The notes under the pieces are model-generated. The model did not search any database and had not been told where the DNA came from. It worked only from the letters and a program-made list of their open reading frames with translations. A stretch of 10,099 nucleotides of DNA from Dehalococcoidia bacterium (GTDB lineage: Bacteria; Chloroflexota; Dehalococcoidia; Dehalococcoidales; JAUVZE01): contig SOJS01000066.1 of NCBI GenBank assembly GCA_004376435.1, positions 1-10,099 on the forward strand, in the 5' to 3' direction. The position numbers and the translations under genes are program-made. Each line of letters opens with the position of its first letter. Position 1 is the first letter of the stretch. This document shows positions 1-5,922 of this stretch, piece by piece.

Positions 1-79
1 GATGCACTGCTCGGCTCTAGCCGAGGAAGCGCTTAAATCGGCAATTGAGGATTACTTGAGTAAATCTAAAAGGAGTTAG
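1..79 (+). CDS. C-terminal end of an IscU/NifU-like Fe-S cluster scaffold (partial)
   Basis: Only the last 25 codons are present (frame starting at base 2, TAG at 77-79); the start lies upstream of the window. The visible tail begins M-H-C-S-A-L-A-E-E-A-L and ends in a charged helix. This matches the conserved end of IscU/NifU N-terminal-type scaffolds, where the third cluster-ligand cysteine sits in a K-[LV]-H-C-S motif followed by L-A-x-x-A-[IL]. Such proteins assemble Fe-S clusters in the cytoplasm from sulfur supplied by a cysteine desulfurase. Only 2 nt separate the stop from the thi4 start, and the thi4 Shine-Dalgarno lies within the last codons, so the two are almost certainly co-transcribed. 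The family call rests on a short motif. A cysteine desulfurase gene immediately upstream would fit but cannot be seen. Confidence 0.6.
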   Translation, partial: MHCSALAEEALKSAIEDYLSKSKRS

Positions 80-81
80 AA

Positions 82-861
82 ATGGAGAAGTTCGTTCCCG
101 TGGCGGAAAAGGATATAACCCGTGCCATTGTTGCTGAGTTTGCCAAGCAGTTTGAGGAATATGTTGAGAGCGACTGCATCATTGTCGGCGCCGGCCCCAG
201 CGGGCTGATGGCTGGTCGTAGGCTAGCTCAAGCCGGCAAGAAAGTGCTTATTGTGGAAAGAAACAACTACCTTGGCGGCGGCTTCTGGATTGGCGGTTAT
301 CTAATGAACAAGATAACGGTGAGGCATCCCGGCGAGAGGGTTCTGGACGAGCTCGGCATCCCCTATATCGAGGTCAGCCACGGTCTATTCGTCACTGATG
401 GTCCCCATGCCTGCTCCAAGCTTATCGCCGCTACCTGTGATAGTGGTGTTAAATTTGCCAATATGACGGCTTTTGACGACCTCGTCTTGAGAGAGGACGG
501 GCGGGTATATGGGGTGGTGATTAACTGGACACCCATCTCGGCGCTGCCCAGGGAGATAACCTGTGTTGACCCGGTAGCCATAGAATCGACGGTGGTGATT
601 GATGCCACCGGCCATGATGCCCAGGTGGTGAAAAAACTGGAGGAAAGAGGATTGATTAAGACCAAGGGCTTCGGTGCTATGTGGGTGGAGAGGTCAGAGG
701 ACCTGATTGTTGAGCATACCGGTGAGGTTTACCCTGGTCTGGTTATCACCGGCATGGCGGTATCAACCACCTACGGGCTGCCGAGGATGGGACCAACCTT
801 CGGGGCGATGCTTCTTTCCGGTGAGGTGGCGGCTAGGGTTGTTTTGGAGAAATTAAAATAG
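82..861 (+). CDS. thi4: Thi4-family thiamine thiazole synthase (ADP-thiazole synthase)
   Basis: Makes the ADP-bound thiazole half of thiamine from NAD, glycine and a sulfur source, in the cytoplasm, with iron. The 259-residue protein has an N-terminal dinucleotide-binding G-A-G-P-S-G at 36-41, with the strand-ending acid E59 in V-E-R. It also has the Thi4 Gly-Gly-Gly at 65-67, a C-V-D-P motif at 161-164, T-G-H-D at 176-179 (the Asp of DP and the His of GHD are the likely iron-site residues) and a closing G-M-A-V and G-P-T-F-G-A-M-L at 224-244. Length matches prokaryotic Thi4. The ATG at 82 has AAAGGAG at 69-75, 6 nt upstream. Cys161 aligns with the sulfur-donating Cys205 of yeast Thi4, whereas characterised archaeal enzymes carry His there. 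The gene follows an Fe-S scaffold and precedes other sulfur and metal genes. Family confidence is high; single versus multiple turnover is open. Confidence 0.93.
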   Translation: MEKFVPVAEKDITRAIVAEFAKQFEEYVESDCIIVGAGPSGLMAGRRLAQAGKKVLIVERNNYLGGGFWIGGYLMNKITVRHPGERVLDELGIPYIEVSHGLFVTDGPHACSKLIAATCDSGVKFANMTAFDDLVLREDGRVYGVVINWTPISALPREITCVDPVAIESTVVIDATGHDAQVVKKLEERGLIKTKGFGAMWVERSEDLIVEHTGEVYPGLVITGMAVSTTYGLPRMGPTFGAMLLSGEVAARVVLEKLK

Positions 862-876
862 GGACTTTGGTAAGTA

Positions 877-1677
877 GTGAAGGTTATTCTCTATGATGAG
901 GGTGCTAGTGGGGAAGTGGCGGTAGAGGAAATTAGCCGCTATTTAGCCCGGAAGATGGGTAGAGCTGAAGTTGAGATAAAGGCAACCCCCCTCCCTAATC
1001 TTGCCGAGGACAAAATCTTTAGATATGCCGCCAGTATTGCCGCCACCAAAATTGGGCAGATAGATAAGAAGATAGTATCAGGTCATGTCCCCCTCCCTGG
1101 TGAGATAGAGTATGAAAAGAGGAGAATTTCAGGCAGGACAAAAGCTTTCGGCGTCATCTATGATGGCTTTTATCTACAGGGGATTTTTGGCGAGATTATA
1201 CCGCAAGAAGGGCTTGACTCTGTCCATATCATCTTCACCAACCGCCTCTTTGCTACCTGGGATGAGGGCAACAAAAGATACCACCTGAGGACGAGCCTTT
1301 ATGGTATTCCCTCCATTATCTCAACGAGCGGGCTTATTGAGGCGCCGGCAAAACCGAGGCAGTATTATCTTCTCAAACAGCAGTATGAGAGGCTGGGCAG
1401 AGACCTGACCGAGCTTAAGGAAAGATTTAAGGGGAGCTTTCTTGATTATGGCGATAGGCGGCTGACTGAGGTCGCCAAGGGATACGCCATGCAGGCGGTT
1501 TTCTACTCTCTGCTCGGCGACCCCTTCTGTCAGGATAAGGGCTGCCGCCTTTATAATGCCCACTGGCAGGAGGAGCTTATCTTTGCCCAGCTTGAGAGCG
1601 GCTATGAGTTCTGCCGGCAACATACCAAGGTTTTAGAGAGGGTAGGCGGTGATAGCCCAGTTTTTCATCATACTTAA
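877..1677 (+). CDS. Archaemetzincin-like protein of unknown function, catalytic motif apparently lost
   Basis: A 266-residue soluble protein that I cannot name firmly. The N-terminus (1-40) has an archaemetzincin-like start: a beta strand, a helix with E-E-I-S-R-Y-L, then a strand ending P-L-P. Residues 88-155 follow the same plan, with F-G-V-I-Y-D-G-F, a G-I-F-G-E stretch and a strand S-I-I-S-T-S-G-L. Near the C-terminus, L-G-D-P-F-C (213-218) is followed by C223, C246 and H249. This spacing, C-x4-C-x22-C-x2-H, resembles the structural zinc site that follows HExxHxxGxxHC in archaemetzincins. The expected catalytic HExxH would fall at about 207-211, where A-V-F-Y-S is found instead. The start is GTG at 877 with only a weak ribosome site, 15 nt after thi4; its last 29 bases overlap the permease gene. 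It may belong to a DUF of putative metallopeptidases (possibly DUF6775), which I cannot confirm. Confidence 0.5.
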   Translation: MKVILYDEGASGEVAVEEISRYLARKMGRAEVEIKATPLPNLAEDKIFRYAASIAATKIGQIDKKIVSGHVPLPGEIEYEKRRISGRTKAFGVIYDGFYLQGIFGEIIPQEGLDSVHIIFTNRLFATWDEGNKRYHLRTSLYGIPSIISTSGLIEAPAKPRQYYLLKQQYERLGRDLTELKERFKGSFLDYGDRRLTEVAKGYAMQAVFYSLLGDPFCQDKGCRLYNAHWQEELIFAQLESGYEFCRQHTKVLERVGGDSPVFHHT

Positions 1678-2647
1678 AGATTATCTTATTGAAGTATTGC
1701 CCTTCCTGGCTATAGGTTTCTCTCTTAGTGGTTTAGTCCATGAATTTGTCCCCACCAGGTGGGTGGAGCGCCACCTCGGCGGACGGGGGCTAAAGCCAAT
1801 TCTCTACTCTACTGTTGTCGGAATGCTTCTCCCCATCTGTTGCCTGGGCTCCCTGCCGGTGGCAGTGAGCCTCCATCAGAAAGGGGCAAAGCTGGGGCCG
1901 GTGTTAGCCTTCCTGGTGGCAACGCCAGCTACCTCGATAACTGCTCTTCTGGTCTGTTATGCTCTGCTCGGCATAAAGTTCACCGCCTTTATATTCTTTG
2001 CCGTGATTTTGATGGGACTTATTATGGGTATTATCGGCAGCCTGATCAGGCTTGCGCCTCAAGGTACGGCGGCGGAAACTGTGACCGACCCTGTTTGTGG
2101 AATGAGCGTGAATTTGGAGAAGGCGCTCAAAACGGAGTACAGGGGTAGGAGTTATTACTTCTGCTCTCCTCACTGCCAGGAGACCTTTAGCAAAGAGGCT
2201 GATAGATATGCCGCTGCGGGTGAATTGGTGAGGAGTATCAAAGGAAGGTTGCTCTCCGCTTTTAAGTTTGGCTTTGTGGATATGGTGAGGAGGATTGGTC
2301 CCGAGCTACTTTTGGGTCTGGTTCTGGCAGCTTTGGTGGTAGCCATTACCCCGGTGGGGAAGTTTGTCGGCGATTATCTTGGCGGCGGCTTTGGCTATCT
2401 ATTCAGCCTTATCTTTGGACTTTTGATGTATATCTGTTCTACAGCCAGCCCACCTATGGTGGATGCCTTTATCTCGCAGGGGATGAATATTGGGGCTGGG
2501 ATGGTGCTGCTGCTGGTGGGACCAATTACTAGCTGGGGGACTATCCTGGTTCTGAGGAAGGAGTTCGGTGGTAAAACCCTGCTTATCTATCTGGCAGTCA
2601 TCTGTATCACTGCTTTGGCTTCGGGCTATATCTTTTCTATAATATAG
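1649..2647 (+). CDS. DUF318/YraQ-type permease with an internal YHS metal-binding domain (probable heavy-metal efflux)
   Basis: An integral membrane protein of 332 residues with about eight predicted helices in two halves (about 14-134 and 217-331). The first half carries L-P-I-C-C-L-G-S-L-P (61-70) and A-F-L-V-A-T-P-A-T (87-95). The second carries Y-I-C-S-T-A-S-P-P (261-269) and G-P-I-T-S-W-G-T (291-298). These are the paired cysteine and TP/GP motifs of the COG0701 permeases, which include ArsP and the SO_0444-type Cu/Zn exporters. Between the halves sits a YHS domain (about 147-188) with D-P-V-C-G-M at 147-152 and F-C-S-P-H-C at 171-176; C150, C172 and C176 are likely metal ligands. The GTG start at 1649 overlaps the previous gene by 29 nt, and an internal start would cut the first helix. 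The substrate is unproven: copper, zinc or organoarsenical are the family's options. Confidence 0.82.
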   Translation: MIAQFFIILKDYLIEVLPFLAIGFSLSGLVHEFVPTRWVERHLGGRGLKPILYSTVVGMLLPICCLGSLPVAVSLHQKGAKLGPVLAFLVATPATSITALLVCYALLGIKFTAFIFFAVILMGLIMGIIGSLIRLAPQGTAAETVTDPVCGMSVNLEKALKTEYRGRSYYFCSPHCQETFSKEADRYAAAGELVRSIKGRLLSAFKFGFVDMVRRIGPELLLGLVLAALVVAITPVGKFVGDYLGGGFGYLFSLIFGLLMYICSTASPPMVDAFISQGMNIGAGMVLLLVGPITSWGTILVLRKEFGGKTLLIYLAVICITALASGYIFSII

Positions 2648-2654
2648 GAGGTGA
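2646..2654 (+). promoter_or_regulatory. Strong Shine-Dalgarno that fixes the mnmA start
   Basis: AGGAGGTGA is a near-perfect complement of the 16S rRNA 3' end. It lies 5 nt before the ATG at 2660 and includes the GTG at 2651, so that GTG is part of the ribosome-binding site and not the start. It overlaps the TAG stop of the permease gene (2645-2647), which implies coupled translation. Confidence 0.8.
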
Positions 2655-2659
2655 CTAGG

Positions 2660-3757
2660 ATGGCAAAAGACCCTGTTTGCGCTCCGGGCGAGAAGAAGGT
2701 AGTGGTGGCCATGAGTGGCGGCGTGGACTCATCAGTTGCCGCCGCTATTCTTAAAGAAGAGGGCTATCAGGTCATCGGCATTACCATGCAGGTCTGGCCA
2801 CCAGATAAGGGGGCTGCCTTTGGCGGCTGCTGCGGGGTTGACGCCATTGAGGATGCCAAAAAGGTAGCCTATAACCTTGGCATTCCCCACTATGTGCTGG
2901 ATTTCAGGGATATCTTTGCCGAAAAGGTTATTGCCGATTTCTGCCGCCAGTATAGCCTGGGGAGGACGCCCAACCCCTGTATTAGGTGCAACCAGTACCT
3001 CAAGTTTGACGTCCTGCTTAAGAGGGCTGGGGGGCTGGGAGCGGACTTTGTAGCCAGTGGGCACTATGCCAGGGTGGAAAAAGATGGCAGCCGCTATCTT
3101 CTTAAGAAAGGGGTTGACCGAAATAAAGACCAGTCCTATTTCCTCTATACACTAACCCAGCCTCAGCTAGAGCATACCCTGATGCCGCTGGGCAGTCTGA
3201 CCAAGGGGGAGGTGAGGGGGATAGCCAGCAAGCTGGGGCTTCCCGTAGCCACTAAAGTGGAGAGCCAGGAGATTTGCTTTATCCCTGATGATAATTATGC
3301 TGACTTTGTCCGGGAGTGTCTTCCCCGGTCAGTAAAGTCAGGACCGGTATTGAATCGGCGGGGAGAGGTGTTGGGTGAGCACCGGGGAATCCCTTTCTAT
3401 ACTGTCGGTCAGCGCAAGGGACTGGGTATAGCCGCCAGAGAGCCGCTTTATGTTACCGCCATTGTTCCGGGAAGGAATGCCATTGTGGTTGGCAGTAAAG
3501 ACGAGGTATATCACAAAGAGCTTATCGCCGGCGAGCTGAACTGGATAAGCCAGGGCAGCTTAAGTGAGCCTATAGCCGCCAGGGCTAAGATAAGATACCG
3601 GCACCAGGAGGCGGCGGCAGAGATAATCCCCTTGGAGGGGGGTAGGGTTGGGGCCAGGTTTAAAGAGCCGCAGATGGCAATTACCCCTGGTCAGGCAGTT
3701 GTCTTTTACCTTGGCGACAGCGTGCTTGGTGGCGGGACAATTGAAAAGTGGGCTTGA
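2660..3757 (+). CDS. mnmA: tRNA-specific 2-thiouridylase MnmA
   Basis: Activates U34 of tRNAs for Lys, Glu and Gln with ATP and inserts sulfur, giving the s2U wobble base; it acts in the cytoplasm with sulfur relayed from a cysteine desulfurase. The 365-residue product has the PP-loop M-S-G-G-V-D-S-S at about 18-25, the first catalytic cysteine in T-P-N-P-C-I-R-C-N (C107, C110), A-S-G-H-Y-A at 132-137, and D-Q-S-Y-F-L. The second catalytic cysteine is in S-Q-E-I-C-F-I-P-D (C206). The C-terminal domains include F-Y-T-V-G-Q-R-K-G-L-G-I and end at G-G-T-I. The ATG at 2660 is chosen because the Shine-Dalgarno at 2646-2654 suits it and consumes the upstream GTG. A short extra N-terminus, M-A-K-D-P-V-C-A-P, precedes the first strand. 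It is the last gene of the thi4 unit, 12 nt after the permease. Confidence 0.97.
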   Translation: MAKDPVCAPGEKKVVVAMSGGVDSSVAAAILKEEGYQVIGITMQVWPPDKGAAFGGCCGVDAIEDAKKVAYNLGIPHYVLDFRDIFAEKVIADFCRQYSLGRTPNPCIRCNQYLKFDVLLKRAGGLGADFVASGHYARVEKDGSRYLLKKGVDRNKDQSYFLYTLTQPQLEHTLMPLGSLTKGEVRGIASKLGLPVATKVESQEICFIPDDNYADFVRECLPRSVKSGPVLNRRGEVLGEHRGIPFYTVGQRKGLGIAAREPLYVTAIVPGRNAIVVGSKDEVYHKELIAGELNWISQGSLSEPIAARAKIRYRHQEAAAEIIPLEGGRVGARFKEPQMAITPGQAVVFYLGDSVLGGGTIEKWA

Positions 3758-3782
3758 CAACTGGCTAAAATAGTTGTTTATA
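3754..3782 (+). promoter_or_regulatory. Candidate sigma-70 promoter for the small protein and MOSC gene
   Basis: TTGACA at 3754-3759 matches the -35 consensus exactly and overlaps the mnmA TGA stop. A 17-nt spacer leads to TTTATA at 3777-3782, a weak -10; TATAGA at 3779-3784 is an alternative with 19-nt spacing. Transcription would begin near 3789, just before the Shine-Dalgarno at 3791. So short a leader makes the exact -10 uncertain, and read-through from mnmA is also possible because no terminator hairpin is visible. Confidence 0.42.
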
Positions 3783-3805
3783 GAGAAGGGAAAGGAGATG
3801 GCAGC

Positions 3806-4042
3806 ATGCTCCAGTTACCCAAATTAAAGATGAAACCTCCCTCCGCAGACCCGGCTGAGGATATCTTTGAACTGGAGGAGGCAAAGCATCGCTTCACCTA
3901 TAGTGATGAGGTTATGGTTGTGGTTGAGAAGCGTTTGGTAAAATCCCATGAGGAGCTTATCCAGCTTGCCCGCCGTGATGAATATAAGGACAAGGAGTTC
4001 CTTGAGGTGGAGCTGGTGCCGGTAATAATCGGCGGCGGGTAG
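3806..4042 (+). CDS. Small unrecognised protein ending in Gly-Gly-Gly
   Basis: A 78-residue protein of no family I recognise. The ATG at 3806 is preceded by AAAGGAG (3791-3797) at 8-nt spacing. The first 20 residues are Pro/Lys-rich and probably flexible. A strand-like stretch, D-E-V-M-V-V-V-E-K-R-L-V (34-45), a charged helix (about 47-62) and a final strand, F-L-E-V-E-L-V-P-V-I-I-G-G-G (65-78), follow. The terminal hydrophobic strand leading straight into a glycine tail at the extreme C-terminus is like ThiS/MoaD sulfur carriers (ends such as P-P-V-A-G-G). However, the predicted fold looks shorter than a full beta-grasp and the tail has three glycines. It lies between mnmA and a MOSC gene, which fits sulfur chemistry. 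There are no cysteines or membrane segments. The function is unassigned. Confidence 0.75.
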   Translation: MLQLPKLKMKPPSADPAEDIFELEEAKHRFTYSDEVMVVVEKRLVKSHEELIQLARRDEYKDKEFLEVELVPVIIGGG

Positions 4043-4072
4043 TTTTCACCATTGGAAGGAGTTTAATGAGTA

Positions 4073-4513
4073 ATGGCTAAGATAATTGCTGTCTGTAAGA
4101 GTAAGGAAAAGGGTACTAAAAAGAAGGTTGTCGCCGAGGGCACTATCAGGGAAGATTATGGTCTTGTTGGTGATGCCCACGCCGACTGCTGCACTCAGCG
4201 GCAGGTAAGCCTGCTGGCGGTTGAGAGTATTGCCAAGATGCGGGGGATGGGCTTTGATGTCGGACCGGGTGATTTTGCCGAGAACCTTACCTGTGAGGGG
4301 ATAGACCTGCCCTCGCTGGCGGTGGGCACGCAGCTGCCTGTAGGCGGGGAGGTTATTCTGGAGATTACCCAGATTGGCAAGGAGTGCCATAGCGGCTGTG
4401 CTATTCTGCGCCAGACAGGCAAATGCATTATGCCCAAGGAGGGGGTATTTGCCAGGGTAATTAGGGGAGGGGTGGTCAGGGCAGAAGACGAGATAAAAAT
4501 CCACAAAGCCTAG
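4073..4513 (+). CDS. MOSC-domain protein
   Basis: A stand-alone MOSC domain of 146 residues, the beta-barrel fold found at the C-terminus of molybdenum cofactor sulfurases and in YiiM; members are thought to carry sulfur on a cysteine to a metal-pterin or other acceptor. Visible signatures are G-L-V-G-D-A-H-A (30-37), R-Q-V-S-L-L (43-48), P-G-D-F-A-E-N-L (65-72) and the cysteine-rich segment K-E-C-H-S-G-C-A (103-110) with C118 shortly after. C105, C109 and C118 are the candidate sulfur or metal ligands. GGAAGGAG at 4054-4061 serves the ATG at 4073, with a slightly long 11-nt gap; an ATG at 4066 is in another frame and stops after four codons. It follows the GGG-tailed protein by 30 nt, so the two are probably one transcript. 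It converges on ychF, with stops sharing bases. Confidence 0.87.
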   Translation: MAKIIAVCKSKEKGTKKKVVAEGTIREDYGLVGDAHADCCTQRQVSLLAVESIAKMRGMGFDVGPGDFAENLTCEGIDLPSLAVGTQLPVGGEVILEITQIGKECHSGCAILRQTGKCIMPKEGVFARVIRGGVVRAEDEIKIHKA

Positions 4514-5613
4514 ATATTAAAGAGAAAGGTGATAATATCGCCATCCTGAACGATATAACTCTTACCCTCAAGTCGGATAAGCCCCTTCTGGCGTGCCTCG
4601 GTTAGACTGCCGCACTTGACCAGGTCATCATAGCTAATTACCTCGGCTCGAATAAAGCCCCTCTCCATATCAGAGTGAATCTTACCGGCTGCCTTAAGGG
4701 CAGTGGTGCCGTTTTTAATCGACCAGGCTCTGACCTCATCGGAGACAGTGGTGGCAAATGAGATCAACCCCAGCAGTTCGTAGGAAAGCTTGATAACGCG
4801 CTCCAGCCCCAACTCCTGAATGCCAAATTCAGCCTGAAACTCCTCGGCGGCGCTGTTGTCCAGCTGACCCAGCTCCATTTCCAGCTTGCCGCACAGGGTA
4901 ATAAGGCGGCAGTGGGGCTGGGAGTAGCTGGCATTTAGCTCATCGGCTAGCGATGCCGCCTGGGGTAGCTGTTCTTCGCCAATATTGACCACTATCAGCA
5001 GTGGCTTGGCGGTGAGAAACTGGTAGTTGGCGATAATTTTAGCCTCGTCAGCGGTTAGCTTTAGCTGGCGGATGGGCACATCCTTCTCCAGTTCAGCCTT
5101 AATCTTCATCAGTAGCTCTTGCTCCTGGAGAAAGCCTGGGCGCTCTGGCGGTTTGGCGCCTTTTAAGGATGTCTCTATTCTCTTCAGCCTTCTCTCAATA
5201 ATAGTCAGGTCGGAGAAGGTAAGTTCTAGACCCATGGCGGCAATATCCCGACCGACATCCAGACTGCCGCTAGGGTGGGCGATACTGTCATCAGCAAAGG
5301 CACGGACGACATTAATCAGAGCATCGGCGTTGCAAATCTGGTTTAAGAGTTGACCGCTGATAGCCTCGTCCTTGACCAGCTCCTTGACCGAGGCGCCGAT
5401 GTCAATATACCTTACCTCGGCGGGGACAACTCGCTTGGGCTTGAGTATATCAGCTAGTACCTTGAGGCGAGGCTCGGGAACCTTGGCGATTCCAATGTGG
5501 GGGGCGAGACCTTTGGTGTAACCTCCAGTATCAGCTTTACCTCGGACAAGACCATTGAAGATAGTGGTCTTGCTGCTTTTGGGCAGTCCTATAATGCCAA
5601 TATCAACCGTCAT
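4510..5613 (-). CDS. ychF: YchF/OLA1-family (Obg-like) P-loop NTPase with altered nucleotide-binding motifs
   Basis: A 367-residue member of the YchF family: ribosome-associated, ATP-preferring P-loop NTPases linked to translation and stress. The C-terminal TGS domain (about 284-366) is well conserved, with E-V-R-A-W, A-A-G-K-I-H-S-D, R-G-F-I-R-A-E-V-I and V-Q-D-G-D. The G4-like motif is N-I-G-E (210-213), the family's usual NxxE in place of NKxD. The G domain is unusual. The P-loop reads G-L-P-K-S-S-K-T (9-16), with Ser14 where GxxxxGK[ST] has glycine. G3 reads D-I-G-A (71-74) instead of D-I-A-G, and the following K-G-A-S-K-G-E-G loop is replaced by unrelated residues. ATG at 5611-5613 is the only sensible start; its ribosome site is weak. 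It lies 36 nt after the small helical gene and probably shares its promoter. A canonical YchF elsewhere in the genome is possible. Confidence 0.88.
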   Translation of the reverse strand: MTVDIGIIGLPKSSKTTIFNGLVRGKADTGGYTKGLAPHIGIAKVPEPRLKVLADILKPKRVVPAEVRYIDIGASVKELVKDEAISGQLLNQICNADALINVVRAFADDSIAHPSGSLDVGRDIAAMGLELTFSDLTIIERRLKRIETSLKGAKPPERPGFLQEQELLMKIKAELEKDVPIRQLKLTADEAKIIANYQFLTAKPLLIVVNIGEEQLPQAASLADELNASYSQPHCRLITLCGKLEMELGQLDNSAAEEFQAEFGIQELGLERVIKLSYELLGLISFATTVSDEVRAWSIKNGTTALKAAGKIHSDMERGFIRAEVISYDDLVKCGSLTEARQKGLIRLEGKSYIVQDGDIITFLFNI

Positions 5614-5649
5614 TATTCTAACCCTGCCCCTTTTATCAGGCTGAAGTGA

Positions 5650-5871
5650 CTAATCTCCTGACCTTATTATTTCACGGGCATATTTGAGGGCAAGCTCCCT
5701 TTCTTCACGGATTAAAGCGGTATTGGCGGCTAAATCAAGCAGGGCGAGCAGTGCTTCATGGGTGCCCAGGTTGCCGAGCTGTTCCATGGCTTTAGTCCTT
5801 AACTCGGTGGCAAGCTCCATGTCGGTGGCAATATTAACTAGCTTGGTTATTTCGCTGGATTTTTCTGCCAT
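5650..5871 (-). CDS. Small HEAT-like helical protein of unknown function
   Basis: A 73-residue, all-helical protein rich in Ala, Leu and Glu. Residues about 23-72 read like one and a half HEAT/Armadillo repeats: L-R-T-K-A-M-E-Q-L-G-N-L-G followed by E-A-L-L-A-L-L-D-L-A, then R-E-E-R-E-L-A-L-K-Y-A-R-E-I-I. There is no cysteine, signal peptide or membrane segment. Two adjacent ATGs exist (5872-5874 and 5869-5871). The second is chosen because AAAGGAGG lies 6 nt before it but only 3 nt before the first. A good promoter sits about 50-80 nt upstream. It is followed by ychF on the same strand with a 36-nt gap, so a role alongside that GTPase is possible, but this is association only. Confidence 0.72.
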   Translation of the reverse strand: MAEKSSEITKLVNIATDMELATELRTKAMEQLGNLGTHEALLALLDLAANTALIREERELALKYAREIIRSGD

Positions 5872-5877
5872 CATGTC

Positions 5878-5885
5878 CCTCCTTT
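5878..5885 (-). promoter_or_regulatory. Shine-Dalgarno of the HEAT-like gene
   Basis: On the minus strand this reads AAAGGAGG. Its distance, 3 nt to the first and 6 nt to the second of two consecutive ATG codons, favours the second as the start. Confidence 0.7.
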
Positions 5886-5922
5886 GGCTCTGGCGACGGC
5901 GGGAATTTCCTATTCTCTGTTT

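Noticed and set aside
2651..2659. GTG at 2651 as the mnmA start
   Set aside because: The GTG is part of the AGGAGGTGA Shine-Dalgarno, which is correctly spaced for the ATG at 2660.
4066..4080. ATG at 4066 just before the MOSC gene
   Set aside because: Different frame, stops after four codons; although nearer the Shine-Dalgarno it encodes nothing.
4513..4539. GATATT / AATATC inverted repeat at the convergent gene junction, considered as a terminator
   Set aside because: Only six AT-rich pairs with a 15-nt loop, no GC stem and no T run; it is too weak and lies inside the ychF coding sequence.
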